From NCBI GenBank assembly GCA_028673005.1, contig CM054117.1, positions 32,150,561-32,214,560 of the forward strand: a stretch of DNA of 64,000 nt, written 5' to 3'. A program made the position numbers and the translations under genes. Under the pieces are notes generated by a model. The model was not told where the DNA came from. It saw only the letters and a program-made list of their open reading frames with translations, and ran no database searches. Numbering within the stretch: the first letter of the stretch is position 1; each line of letters starts with the position of its first letter. The DNA comes from Tanypteryx hageni. Taxonomy: Eukaryota; Arthropoda; Insecta; Odonata; Petaluridae. Positions 32,665-45,227 of the stretch are shown here, in pieces.

Positions 32665-33835
32665 CGCGTGTTAAAATTTGGCATTCCTGTCCATAATGAA
32701 ATGCATGTTAGCTAATTTAGAAGACGCGTTTTAAGTTTCCTTCGTGATGAAGAGTCGGGGCCGATTCTTTATTTTTCCTTCTCCTTTAAACACTACTCTC
32801 TTCGTATCGGCATCGCTAACTGACGGTTTCGATAAGATTTCTAGTCATTTTTCAATTTTTATTTTTTAAAAAGAATTTTGTATTTTGCCTGTGTCTTTGG
32901 AGAAGGATAGCTTTTTTGTATGCAGCTGTGGTGGAATGACAGTCTTCCTGTGAGTTGGTTGTGAACAAAATATCACTATTTTGTGACTGCGGTATTTTTT
33001 TATATTATAAAAATTAAAATATAATTCACTGATCAAGCCTTAACTTGGTGGAATTCCATTTTAAAGAATTAAACAAAAAACATAGATAGAAAATCCACTT
33101 TATTTGGAATACAGTGGAATTTTTCAGTTTTTGTTTGATTTCCTTGAAATGGAAATACTTAATTCTAAGGAATATAAAACAAAAGAGCAATTGTAACTAT
33201 AAATTTGTTATCTAATTGATTTATAAAAGCGTGGATGGTTAAATATAACTTCCCTGAAAGCGTAAAGATGTCAGCGCAAAAATTAATATTTCATTTTGTA
33301 TTGTCTCGCAGGCAATTCCTAAATAAGCTTGGAATTACACAAGAAGGATACAAACGGTGTTTTGTATTTGTATACGAACAATGATTTACTTGTCTGCCAG
33401 TCTAGGATAAGGAGATGGCAGAAGACATTTCTTAATATGTTATTGTTTCTTGAAGAAATGGTTTCTTGGGGCATGTTGATTCATTAGCCTCTTCTTCTAC
33501 GTGCATTCCAGAAAATGAGGCATTTCTATGAAATTCGTCGCCTCATCACTGAATGAGTCTGCTTTATTTGAACTAAAATGTGGTCCAAAGATTTCATATA
33601 TACACGTTCGATTCGTGACCATTATCTTGTTCAGCTCAATGAATTTCAGGAATCGCTCCGATTCACGCAAAGGAACATCTCATACGCAAATAGAGACAAA
33701 ACATTTTATTTATTAACTTTTTTATCACTGCATAGTATGAAGTAAGACGGCCTTTTATTATTATTTATTCATATTTAAACAGCTCGTAAACAGCACTTAA
33801 CGGCCTTTTAAAATTAGCGCAACAACGATAACAAA
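32665..33835. other. Non-coding, nothing recognised
   Basis: AT-rich. GTGGAATTCCATT near 33049 and TGGAATACAGTGGAATTTT near 33105 suggest a degenerate local repeat but no element boundaries. Confidence 0.5.
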
Positions 33836-33844
33836 AGCTAATAC

Positions 33845-33915
33845 AAACGACCACGTCCTCTGTACGATTTGTATCCGCTACCCCAGCATTGCGAACCAGG
33901 CACTCTAACCACCTC
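33845..33915 (-). repeat. tRNA-derived SINE head (candidate)
   Basis: On the minus strand GTGGTTAGAGTGCC is a good A-box, and GGATACAAATC about 42 bases on is a weaker B-box; the spacing is that of a tRNA gene. Sequence between does not give a clean anticodon stem. No tail or target duplication identified. Confidence 0.45.
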
Positions 33916-33919
33916 TAGA

Positions 33920-35495
33920 TCAAAATCGGTAAAACATATTCTCGCCTGGCATTAAACCTGGGACCTACGAGAACCTATTATTGTCGCTATTATTCTACTC
34001 TATTAAAGGACTCCTTTCCTTGAAATTTTGTGAAAATCTTTGAAATATCTCTTTATTTAAAATAAAATAAAGGAAAAATAACGTTTTAAAGAAACACCGC
34101 TTTATTAAGCAGAAACACGTTTTCAGGTTTATAAGTGTGTTTTTTTCTTTCTCTCGTTTTAAGATATGGAACACCACGAAGTTTCGGGTAACCAAATAAA
34201 TTTCATATCTTTTTATTCAGTGCCTTATCTAGTAAAAGGGAAATTTCTCCGTATGATGAATTTTTTTAAAGTTTTAATTGATGCAAAATTAAGTAGCTTC
34301 CGGTCGTAAAAAGTTTGAATCTCATATAACTTCTCTACTTAGCTAAGAACTGTAAAGTCAGATTTCTACAGTTACAACATATATTAAACACATTTCGCTG
34401 TTCAGCTTAATATCACAATGACTTTTACCTTGGTCGCCGGAGAATGTTATTTTTAGAAATATTTATAAAGAAAATAAAATAAGAGACAAAAACTGAGAAA
34501 CATATCATTCGCTGACATGGGGTCATAGCTACTTAAATAGTAAACAGTGAGTCAGCATTGTAAATAACGCTATAGCATCTTTTATTCGTAAGAGTCACGG
34601 TGATATTAAATTCTGATGAGCGAGGAAATGACTATCATTATTTAGGAGAAAATTTCCTAAATTGGAACCTCATTTACTGAAATCACATCAATTTGTAGAA
34701 AATTAACAATTTGGATCGCATCATTCAGGCATCTACATTTCCTGGAAATAACTGCTAAGTAACGCTCTGATGCCATAGCTTGCTGAAATGCCACGAGTTA
34801 CACAACATTAAAGATTCGGATTTTTCAAGTGAAAAATGATAAAAAATATTAATTTCATTCAAAATTCTTTGACAATTTGGAAGTTACAAAAATTAGAATA
34901 ATCTCCCTTTCAGAAAAAATAATCGAATTTGCATTTATTACCATTGAAAACAATAACATCCAATTCTTCGATACATTAACAAAATTATCAACTTTTTATA
35001 GACCTTAAAACAAATTTTACACAATTAATCAAAAATGATTTAAGGCGTTAACATGTAATATGTTAGGTCACTGCCTTTCCTGATTTAAATACAATGGGCA
35101 ATATATCACGTGGATTTTATTTTATTTTACATTTTATGGTTTTCTCTTTGTGTATAGGCATGGAATATATCAAGTATGCTTGGTTCTACAACTTTTATTC
35201 AAAGTGTTTTTCTTATTCGAGTATTTTATCTTCCAAAGAAAAAGCGCCGCACATTATCCACGAAAACTGGCAGCACTGGCATTAATTGCGATACGAGCAT
35301 TTTACTTTCACTTACAATGATAGTATTTTGTTGAAACTCTCAATTACGAAATTTCATCGAAACCCATCAAGCGATAAATCGTCACGAAGAGAGAGCTTAG
35401 CGGTGCGTTTTATTTTAAGACGCGCAACTGCATAAAAGAATAAGCATAAATGATAAATATCAAAATTCACTGTACACTTGCTGGACAAAGAAGGT
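33920..35495. other. Non-coding AT-rich stretch
   Basis: Very AT-rich with only short frames. No repeat pairing found. Confidence 0.55.
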
Positions 35496-35499
35496 AAAA

Positions 35500-35885
35500 A
35501 GGAGAAAGGGGCCGTAGAAAATGGATTGGAGTAGAAGGCACACGCGGGCGACAACAATGCGCGGAATGAAGAATGGAGGTGCGAGGGAGAGAAATGTAAG
35601 AAGTGGACGAGAGCGAGTCGGAATGAGACGAGGGAGAAATACTTAAAAAATAAAATAAAAAGTCCTTCGCTGTTATGGCCGTGTACGACAGATGCCCGAA
35701 GGTTGGTGGACAAAACGAAAGCGTGTCCGGGACGGAGAGACAGAGATCAAGATGAAAGGAGCAGGAGATGGAAAAAGCAATGTCATCGAGGGAATTGAGC
35801 GGAGGGAGATCGGGGAGAGATATATTAAAGGAGGAGGAGGGAGGGAGAAGGAGGGAGAAGGAAGGAGGAGGGAAGAAGAGGAAAA
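35500..35885 (+). repeat. Purine-rich tract
   Basis: G/A-biased from about 35500 and almost pure purine at 35825-35885. Minus-strand frames of 94-153 codons are Ser/Pro/Phe/Leu-rich by composition. Confidence 0.75.
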
Positions 35886-35889
35886 ACCG

Positions 35890-36295
35890 CACAACTGGAA
35901 ACCTCCGCCTGAGAATAAAGAAGTACACTCCTTACATAAAATGCAGTCGTTTTTCAAGCGAGCATTTGCCGGTAATATCTCGCGAAGAATCTGACTTTTG
36001 TATTATCCTTTTTCTTTTCCTCGTCGAGTTTCTTGCATTCTTTAATAGACGCAACGCGCCAGACACGGCAGATATTAGATATTCCGTTCGTAATATTAAA
36101 TACAGGATAAAAAGGGTTACCCTGGAAGAAAGAAAGTAATATTTTTGACTTTAGTACACTAGTTATGACGCCAGAATTTTTTAAAATATTTAAATGGAAG
36201 ACGTGTTATAATCTCTGCTGATTCACCTCTTGACTAAGCGCAATGGGTATCTAAGAGGTAGTGCAATGAATTGTCGGATAGCAAGTGAGGAGAGA
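35890..36295. other. Non-coding, nothing recognised
   Basis: Mixed AT-rich spacer between the purine tract and a SINE-like segment. Confidence 0.5.
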
Positions 36296-36299
36296 AACC

Positions 36300-36515
36300 T
36301 GGTGTCGGCTTTCAGCTTGCTCTTAACGAAGAACATCAAGGGGGCCAACGGCTAAACCTTCCATTTAAAGGAACTTTGCGCTGTCTCCTCAAACCACACA
36401 AACAGGGTCGGGCGACCTTGGAAAAAATTCTATTTTAATAGGATTCGTGCCAGCTGCCCTTTCGAATAGCAGGCGAGTAGAGCCAGCGTCCTAATTACAA
36501 CACCATCGGCACCTC
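36300..36515 (-). repeat. tRNA-derived SINE (probable)
   Basis: Read on the minus strand: A-box-like GGTGTTGTAATTAGGACGC (36486-36505), then about 50 bases later GGCACGAATCC (36441-36451) as B-box, followed by a GC-richer body running to about 36300. The order head-then-body fits a SINE. Neither a clear tail nor a target duplication was found, so the 3' boundary is approximate. Confidence 0.55.
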
Positions 36516-36559
36516 TAAATTGAAAATTACGATAGGCATTGTACCTTTGAATTTTGTGG

Positions 36560-37343
36560 TAATTTTTAGCAAGATTTTTGTAATGCGCTTATATTTTCAC
36601 TTTGGCGTCTGTCGGTGTTTCTGCTTAAATTGAAATTGTGGTGAAACCGTAAAGGATAGAGAACTGAAACTTGGTGCGTAGATTTCTGTACTGTTTCAAT
36701 TTTTTTCTTGAGATTTGTGTATTGTAAAAAATATACAGTGTCTGATAGTGGCCCATTTAAATTCTTTTTTATATCTCCGAAGGTATAAAAGATGGAAAGC
36801 TGAAATTTTGAGCGTACATTTCCACATTAATGATAGTTATAAAAGAGGCTCTAGTGATCGGATATGTGGCAGTATAATTACATAAACAAGATGGAAAAGT
36901 ATACTCCAAAATGGAATACACAGAGATTTCAAAGGCGTTCTTAATGGGAAATACGTATGAAACGGTATCGAAAGATAAGGTGACTCTCGAATTTTTATCC
37001 CCGAAACTATAGTCTCGGGGACTATCTTGTAATGAATGTTGTTCTCTATCCAAATAAATTATTTAATCTATACCTCACAGATTGTTGCTTGACGGATGAC
37101 ATTTAACGAGATACGAGTATAAGTTTATTAAGATAATTATGTAAAGTGGGAGTTCTAATTGACGGATTCAGTTGAAAATCACAATTAGGCGATAAATTTT
37201 AATAAAGATCATTAATACCCAATTAAATTAAAATCCGCCAAGCGGTTTAGGAGATGGAAGTTACGACGGACGGACGGACGGACCAGACGTGCCCATAAGG
37301 CATTCCGCTATTACCGCTTTGCTGGTAAAGAACGCCTAAAAAT
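36560..37343 (+). repeat. Dispersed repeat family 2, copy B (longest)
   Basis: The left half aligns with inverted copy C (12440-12960) and the right half with copy A (7641-8029), so this copy joins both and shows they are one family of at least 780 bp. The right end has the tandem GACG(GACG)n run, then the hairpin block ending CGCCTAAAAAT. Compared with copy A it lacks about 37 bases after CCTCACAG (37070). No terminal inverted repeat pairs the two ends. Class unknown; Helitron-like ends were considered but the 3' end lacks the expected spacing and T. Confidence 0.8.
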
Positions 37344-37344
37344 A

Positions 37345-37940
37345 AAAAATGCGCTATTTTAACAATACTTGTTTACTCTACATTAAAGTTTACTTGAAAA
37401 TATTCTATCAATCTATCGGAAAAAATAATAAACTTAACGATTAAATCTAGTAAATAATTAACATTATTGCACATTCACTACAATATATTAATTTTAACCT
37501 AAGGAACCCTTTTAAAATAAATATTTTCAATGATCGACTGCTTGGACCTCGGAGATATTTATTTCTGGCAAAACCGACCGGTATTTCAACCCTTTACTAC
37601 GATCATGATACGTCTCAGAAATTCGAGCCTATTTTAACAAGGGAGAAGTTCCACAGCACCCGGAATGATAGGCATCACCTTAATTGAAGCGTCTATCTCA
37701 TTTTTGCTACGCGGCACCCTCCCCAATAATACCAGTTTCACGAAGTCGGAGACGAATTAAAGCGGTCTTTCCACTTGCTACGTTAATTTCATATTCCCTC
37801 GTGGCATCGGCTCGAGATTTTATCAACTGAGAATTCCGAGTCAAAACAGGAGGTGGGAAAAAATGAGACTTTTTGATCGTGTCGCTAATGGCTCGGCAGA
37901 CGCAAACCACACCACCACCACAGCGTTTGGTTGGCACTTC
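37345..37940. other. Non-coding, nothing recognised
   Basis: AT-rich turning mixed near 37700. A 76-codon minus-strand frame has no recognised family. Confidence 0.5.
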
Positions 37941-37954
37941 CTTGACAACCCACG

Positions 37955-38440
37955 AAGAGAGAGAGAGAGAAACAGTCTCCTCCTCCTCCTATTCTTTCTC
38001 TCTAAAAAACCTCTTCACCTCCTACTCCCCATACACACAAACACAAACGCACCAGAAGCGCTGCCACGTGGAGGGAAAAAGAAGTTACGCGTCAACAAGA
38101 TCGAATCTCAGGATAAGGCTGGAGATCCATTTTAGGTCGGTCGCTCTTACAGGAGTAAGGATGGGAAAGAAGAGAGGGGAGGATGGAGGGAGAGAGAGGG
38201 ATGGAGAGAAGGAGGGAGACTCCCTTCTTGCCGAAGAAGAGGAAGGAGGAAAGGAGTGGTTGGGAGTTTAAAGAGTAGGTGGTTTTGGAAAGGGGGATGG
38301 GTTGGAATAGAGGGAGGAAGAGAGGTGGCGGAGAGAAAGAAGCCTTCGCACACTCACTCACGCCGCTATCTCATCTCACCGCGGGACGATGGCCTCAAGG
38401 AAAGGGGAAAGCAACTCCCATCCCCTCAAAGAGTCTTAAA
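37955..38440. repeat. Low-complexity CT, then GA, then CT
   Basis: GA microsatellite near 37957-37972, CT-rich at 37976-38030, G/A-rich at 38158-38345. The longest frame (132 codons) spans two of these tracts and is not supported. Confidence 0.75.
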
Positions 38441-38449
38441 CACATGTCT

Positions 38450-39210
38450 TGCAATGCGCCTTTTCCTCCCCTATTTCTTCCTCTAACTGTAATACGCATA
38501 TGAAGACTTGTGTGGTTGCTCTCTCCCATCCCCCCTCCCTCTATCTCCCTTGCCCCGGAGGGATGTCGGGCGGGTGAAAACGTCGACTACCGTTGGCGGA
38601 ATGAAACCGCGGCACAGTCTTGAGTAACACACGCGCGCTCATAATAAATACGGTCGCACGTTGGTCGCGATGCGAGGGGCGCGTTATTTCATTTCGTTTT
38701 TGTTTTTATTTGGTTTTCGGAAAGGAATCTGACGCTTCCCTTCTCGCTCGCTCTCTTTCTTTGTCGGGTTGCATTGCTGTCTGGCGAGTCGGAGGTTGGG
38801 GGAGCGGCGGAGAGTGAGGTGGGGAGGTGTGGAGGAAGGGAGATCTTTTCCTCGAGATGATAAGGTGAGCTGTAAGAAGGATCGAACGACGAAGAACTGG
38901 ATGAATAGCTGAGGGATAGGAAAGCGTTTTATTTTTTTGCCGGAGAAACAACGAAAGTTGGATATTTTTGTAATGACGTCATCGAAAGATCACCTTTTAT
39001 AATTCAATATATTGATTGATATGGGGATGAGATGTGGTCGCAAGACTCGTCGTGGGAGTAACTCGTTAGCCGAACCATGGCGAAATTTTATAATTCATTA
39101 AGGGGGTTTGTTTACGGTGGTTCTGGGTCTCCGCGAAGTGTTGCATTCGTAAAATCATGACAGTATTGATATACGTTCTACGTCTCGCCATTAGACATAA
39201 AAAGATTAGA
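38450..39210. other. Non-coding, locally GC-rich
   Basis: GC-richer with several CpGs around 38560-38680, a G/A-rich run at 38790-38845, then AT-rich. No gene recognised. Confidence 0.5.
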
Positions 39211-39215
39211 GAAAC

Positions 39216-39335
39216 AAATGCGCATTTCGGCAAAATTGCCGTCACCATGGTGATTCACCGATAGTACTCTTTCTTGCTCGTTTTTAGTATTTACCAACAG
39301 TGAATGACGACTGCTTTGCATCGGAAATTTGCATT
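39216..39335. repeat. Hairpin-forming foldback element, copy 2
   Basis: The left arm from 39216 (AAATGCGCATTTCGGCAAAA, then GCCGTCACC, then TGATTCACCGATAGTACT) pairs with the complement of 39285-39335 (AAATGCAAATTTCCGATGCA, then AGTCGTCATTCAC). Its minus strand carries the same motif order as 7278-7391: GCAGTCGTCAT, then CTATCGGTGAATCAC. Arms are more diverged than in copy 1. Confidence 0.65.
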
Positions 39336-39339
39336 TCTT

Positions 39340-41205
39340 TTCCCATCCATTTTAATTTAATTTACTTTAATTTATATTATTTTAATTTTTCAATCTATTT
39401 ACTTCAAAAAATTATCGAGTTCGCTTTATGACTGGAATCGAATTGGTAAGTAATGTCTCTTAAATTGATTGAAAAATGTATCACGCATGATAATGTTTCG
39501 CGAATGTGTGCCAATTTCATACCGACTGTTCCAAATTGAATGCACATAGGATGCCTCTCTTTCCTGAAAGTTGATGAATTTCTAAGCTAAATAATAGAGT
39601 ATGAATCATAATCGGAAAATTTACAAGGATTTCATGCAGATTAATGGTAAAAACTGACGTTTAGCATGGATTCGAGTCCTTAGTTGACAAGAAAATTTTA
39701 TATTTACCGAATATTTAAAGAGAGTTATACACGGATGGAAAGTCAGATTTGGACGAAAGTTACTCAAAGGCAGATTTTTCAAAATCCGACAAGGACGTAT
39801 TGATTATAAATAAATAATCCTCAAAGTGGAATTTTCCTCATTTGTTGGCAAGATGTATCACTCGGATGGTATCCCTTAAATGTCGCTTTTGATTGACCTT
39901 TCGACCGCATTTCACTGGCCATCTTCGCACCCGAAGGGTAGACCCCGTTAAAAGTCCCGGAGGATTGATCTCGGATCGAAACGCACCTGCATCCAATTGG
40001 GAAATCGCGACGGATGTGGTGTGTTCGCTCGAAAAAGAATGGTAAATCACCGCGTAGAGATAGGTGGAAGGAAAATGAACGGAAAAGGCAATGAGCCAGA
40101 AAAATATAGGGCGCGTTTAGCATAGAACGCGACGAAATAAATGAGTCTCTCCGACTTAAAGGTATATTGCGAGTAACAAGGGAATAACCTTTCGAAGAGA
40201 ATTTTGTAATTGTGAATGCCGGATTAAAAAAATATGCGAGCGCTAGATAAAATATTGGGGCAGAGCGGGTAAAGCAATGCCATTACAAGACGTGCCAATT
40301 ATTTCGCAAAAAACGTTCTCGCAAGAAAATTATTTGCGTAAAAATAAATTATCAACGACTATGATTTGCGTAGACATGTATGTCTCAGTCGACCTTAAAG
40401 ATTAATTTTCAGTCTTTCTCTTTATTGTCTGTAGCTGGAATATCAATTATTATTGTTTGGAAATCTTCGTTTAACAGAAAGTGCTTCATAGTGCAACTCA
40501 AAGATAGATATAATCTACGGCGCTTCTTAGGAGTCAAGGTACTACGAAATGAAAATTAAGATAATTGCTCCAACATTAGCTCCATTTACTTTATTTATGA
40601 TGCTGCTATTTTAAGAGATACATATGGTTCTAATATTACAATCCATTGCTTTTTCCGTCTCCTCGCGATTTGTTTTAGATATACCGTTAATTGTATTGAA
40701 GTCGCGATCGAATGAAATTATATTATATCATTATTATAAATTAACTTGAATAAATATTCATTGAATAAAATTTGCCTAATACTATGACAGAAAAAATATT
40801 TACTGGGAAAATCTTCATGCTTAAATTACTACGTGGTCATAAACTAACCGTTTCGGTGATCATCTAGAGAAATAAATGAGTTGAAATACCGAAATATGAA
40901 TATACATACAGATTTAAACCGCTCGGAGTAATAAAAACGTTTTTGCTTATAACACCTTCGGATGGAATATTTGCCGAAATCGACAAGCTAAAAAATAACT
41001 TATAGGCAACAAAGGAATTGGCGATAATGACGTTAATAAAGTTACGCCGTTAGAATAAACCTTTTCGATTCATCTGGCCGAAAAAACATAATCGGCGGCG
41101 ATAGAGAATCAAAAGAGGGAGTGGAGAGAGAAGAATGAACCAAAAGGTAGTCGAAGGAATGGAATATTAGTCGTAATGGGATAACGGCTACTGTGAAGAG
41201 ATGTG
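39340..41205. other. Non-coding, nothing recognised
   Basis: AT-rich. The minus-strand frame at 39821-40123 (100 codons) lies in a less AT-rich patch but has no recognisable domain. Confidence 0.5.
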
Positions 41206-41214
41206 AGGTGGCTT

Positions 41215-41640
41215 CATACCTTTCTCTCTTCTTCTCTCTCTCTCTCTTCTTTCAGAGATCACAATCTCCAGTTAGCGGGCTAGATCAAACGACTATGGGC
41301 GGATTCGTGTTCCTGCCCTCGCCGCCCACACCCCTGATCTCTCCCTCCCCACTCCCTCCACTCCTCTTTGCACGCCCTCTCCACCTCTTCCTCGCTCTCC
41401 TCCATCCACGCTTCCCGTGCTCCCGGCCGCCGCACGCGGCTCAAAAAGCCGCCACTTCAGATCATCGCCGTCCGATCATTCTCGCTATATACCTTCTTTC
41501 ACTCCATTCCTCTCTTTTTACACAACCGACTTCTTGGTGTAAGTATTGCTCACCGTCATCTCCATTCTCCCGATACGTGTCTGCTGCACAACGCGCAAGA
41601 TTTCTTGAAGGGGGAGGGGGGGAGAGGGGGCAATAACCTT
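41215..41640 (-). repeat. Pyrimidine-rich tract
   Basis: C/T-rich plus strand with TCTCTCTCTCTC near 41234 and C-rich sequence around 41310-41430, then a G-rich run at 41609-41631. The 147-codon frame is compositional. Confidence 0.7.
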
Positions 41641-41644
41641 AAAT

Positions 41645-42010
41645 GGGGCTAAGGCCAGTTCGAATAGAGATTGATTTCTGGACGCAATCCATTAAATAAA
41701 ATGATACATATCTTTCGATTCCTATGTATGCAACCTCGGTTTAACCCCTCATCTTGGGCTTTCGACGGTTGAGAACTTCATCTTAGGAGGCGATTCATCG
41801 ATCGTTGATTAAAATCGGCGATCAACAAGATCGGTTGAGATGCGAGAGAGAAGGGGATGCTTTGTGACTGAAATGCGCGTCTAATCCTTTCGATGGTTTT
41901 ATGGCTGAGCGAGTTAAAGCCAGAAGATAATTCAATCATTCATTTTTTGAGGATTTCCTCCTTCGAACGAGTCATTCGAGTCGAGTGATGCGAGAATCAT
42001 TCTGCATCTT
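41645..42010. other. Non-coding, nothing recognised
   Basis: Mixed-composition spacer before the piggyBac-type MITE. Confidence 0.5.
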
Positions 42011-42018
42011 GGGGTTAA

Positions 42019-42233
42019 CCCTTTATAAGATAGTGACAATACCAATGCCACCTGAAAGAGGAAGGGGTAAACGCATACCTATTTTCACCCAAAAACAATG
42101 TAAGTAAACTTCTGCACTCCAACAAAAATTACGGTAACAATACAGTAATTGAAAATTTGTTCTGTTATGATTTATTAGTGCTCAAACTGAACTTTCTCCG
42201 GTGGCAATGGCAATGCCTATGCCTTATAAAGAG
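42019..42233. mobile_element. piggyBac-type MITE, 215 bp, TTAA TSD
   Basis: Flanked by TTAA at 42015-42018 and 42234-42237. Ends CCCTTTATAAGATAGTGACA and (reverse complement) CTCTTTATAAGGCATAGGCA match over the first 11 bases with one change, and TIR similarity resumes with CCAATGCCACC / CCATTGCCACC. TTAA targets and CCC/CYT termini define the piggyBac superfamily. The interior is short and non-coding. Confidence 0.85.
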
Positions 42234-42239
42234 TTAAGA

Positions 42240-43180
42240 GCCTTTCATCTTTATAAAAATACTTTCTCCATTTATCCGTGCTCCATTGAGTACACTTGTA
42301 GCTCTCACAAAATTTTGTAATAACAAGGATTTAGTTCATTTTCATTCGAATGACCCAAAAATATTAAAAGTTAAATATCCGGTGTGTTGTTGTTTTAATT
42401 TTTACTAACACGGACAATATTTGACGCACCATTTACTCCCTCTGGCCATTTGAATGCATCTTAATTTGCTGTTTCAACACAACAGAAAAAATTCATTTCT
42501 CGACGCGGTTTACACAACCTTCCACCTCCCCTTTGCTTGATGTTTATATTTTTCTACGAAAAGGTTGGAATTAAAAAAAAACCGCTGTAGAAACATTCAC
42601 CTTCTAAGTAAATGAGCTCAATGCACCTTTTAAGATATTAACTTCAGAGTAATAAAAAGGATTTGAAATGTAGTCTTACGAAACAATTTTTGAAAAAATA
42701 AAAGAAACGCTGTCAGTAATTACTGAAAACATTACTATGCCTTAAAACAATACTTAGTATTCGATTTTTTAAATATTGTTAATCTCACTTTTTATATAGA
42801 AGTTGTAATTGCGCAGTTTTGGTCATTTTCTTAAGCACGGAGATACTTAAAGAACTCAATCCCTCGCTTTATTCTTCGTTTCTTGTCCGGATCCTTAAGA
42901 AGATATTTAATGTCAGTCATAATAACACCTTTTACGCATGATAATGGCTATTCTTGGAAAGGCATGTTACATCACCAATTTTTATTGGCCAGGGTTTTTT
43001 TACCCTAGCGTTAATTCGCTGTCAAACATTTTTTTGTGTCCGCTGTCAGCTCCGAACCATGAAATCTTTTGTGACTTACTTATTACCAGACTAAAAAACA
43101 GAAACGTAACAAAACCTACGCTGAGACTGTATTTTAAACTCTGGGTGGACAGTGAGAAAAAATAATGGGTAAAAGAGATT
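42240..43180. other. Non-coding, nothing recognised
   Basis: AT-rich. No repeats paired; short frames only. Confidence 0.55.
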
Positions 43181-43187
43181 TGGGCGT

Positions 43188-43252
43188 AGTAACTTAGCCG
43201 TTAAGGAAATATTGTTGCTACGATGCCAATCCACGCCTCCGCGCCAACTTAA
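43188..43252 (+). repeat. tRNA-derived fragment (candidate)
   Basis: TAGTAACTTAGCCGTTAAGG is A-box-like and GATGCCAATCC, about 40 bases on, is B-box-like. Stems are incomplete. Probable SINE relic. Confidence 0.35.
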
Positions 43253-43257
43253 CACTT

Positions 43258-45220
43258 TCACTTCGGGCATTCATTTCACTATCCCTCATTTGTTCCTTCG
43301 AAAAATTTCCACGGAAAAACACAAGGCATTGGGTGTTTAGATTGAGTGATGTCTCTATCGCCTCTTGAACAACAGTGCAACGCGTGTGGGTTTTGAAAAA
43401 TCTTAAAGACTCCTCCCTGGGCTCCTTAAAATCCTTTCACTCACAGAGCCCACTGACCAATGTTTGGACGGATAACTCCTTCTATGGCCGGTTCGAAAAA
43501 AAAACATCACGTTGAAATTTTTCATCTCTAAAAATAAATCTAAGCTTGTTTTTTTCTCGCTTTGTTGTTTAATTTTAAAATGCGTTTTTGGGGCTTTTAT
43601 TAGAGCATGAGTGTCGCGTACCCATTTTTTATGTTTCTAAGCGAAAGCGTTGGTGTAAAAACACCTCGAATTGAGAAATCTCACACTGAGCACAAGAAAA
43701 GGGTATGATGTAATCCTCAATTCACAACATAATGCTCAACGTTTACATTTCCAGCATTTGATTGAGACATGGATAACCAGATTTTGATATTTTCAAGAAA
43801 TTTGCTCGGAATAACTACCACTACTACTGATAACTACTACTATATTTTCGATTAGCTATGATCATGCCGTTTTAGATTTTATGTAAATTATTATTGACTT
43901 AATTCATCAAATAAACGCCAATTACATTGATCGAAACTCGCTAATCTAAAAAATATTTCGTAATTATGAACTAATATTTGGCGGCTATATTGGAATAAAA
44001 GTAAGCGTTTACGAACCACGAACCTCAGTAAATTTTTCATTCTTATTTTAAGTGACTATAACTTTTAAAATCAATCCACTAAACACTTAATGAGCTTTTT
44101 TAAATATTATAGAATAAAATTATCAAAAAAAAATTCTGGTAACTCGAATCGTGAAAAACACAAAACACTAATTTTCCTCATATTCTCACAGTGAATACGT
44201 ACACCTCAAAAAAGGATAGTGGTTAAATTACTGTAAATTTCTTTTAAAATATATATATATTTTTCCTATAAGTTTAGTAATAATTTATGATAAAAAGTCC
44301 TGAAATTATATGAAAAAATAAAGTTCCTATTTCAACCTGCGTTTTAAGTATCATTAAGATTTGATTATTTTTTAAATAATTGTTACGTTATATTCATGGT
44401 TTACCAGAATTTATAAATGTTCATACATCTTGGCTTTGCATGCAAATATAACAAATTTAAAGCGTAAGTTTCAAATAGTGGAAATTGGTACGGTAAATTT
44501 CATTCGTCAAACAATGAATTACTTCCGCTTATTTTTTAAATAGTATTGATTAACATTAATGAACCCCCACTGCTGCATGCATTATCCACCCGTTTTTATC
44601 ACCTGCCGACATGTATTTTCCAATCCGTCTCACAAGCACTCCAACATTTTCAGAAAAATTATCGAATTAAGTCTACAACAAGAACATGGCATTTATTCGC
44701 TGCTTGGCCGCCTGGAACGTAATTTACTTATCTCACGGGAGACGAAAATTTGCTACTGTCCGATCGAAACGCAACGATTGCAGCAGAAGTAATTACCAAG
44801 GATTAAGAGAGGGAAAAAGAAACCTCGACGCAAACATTATCCGTATCAAGATTATTCCCTTTTCCCGCGCATCGGAGAGCAGGAAAATTCTCAAAGTCGA
44901 CACGATTTTCGCGCGCGACATCTTAGAGGAGATCGCCAACAAATTTGACTCCGTTTAACTTAACTCCGTTATCGCATACCGCCCACTTTATCTCGACTGT
45001 GCATCGAATCTCGGGAAGAATGGAACACTTGTCGAAACATGTGCTTTGCTTAAAACACACGCACGCGCAAACACAAACGCTGTCTCTTTCTATAAAACAA
45101 CCCCGACAGACCCCTTTTTGCTCCGCCTTAAACCCCTTTCTCCCGTCACCCAGTCCTTTATAAGTCGGGCAAGGAGTACACGGGTTTTAAAGCGCTAGAC
45201 ATTACACGACACTGCAGAAG
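43258..45220. other. Non-coding, nothing recognised
   Basis: Mainly AT-rich. Two overlapping plus-strand frames at 44559-44958 are less AT-rich but show no domain. Confidence 0.5.
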
Positions 45221-45227
45221 ACAGGAG

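Noticed and set aside
37230..37343. Helitron 3' end in repeat family 2
   Set aside because: A hairpin and CTAA are present, but the hairpin abuts the CTAA without the usual spacing, the next base is not T and no 5' TC end was found.
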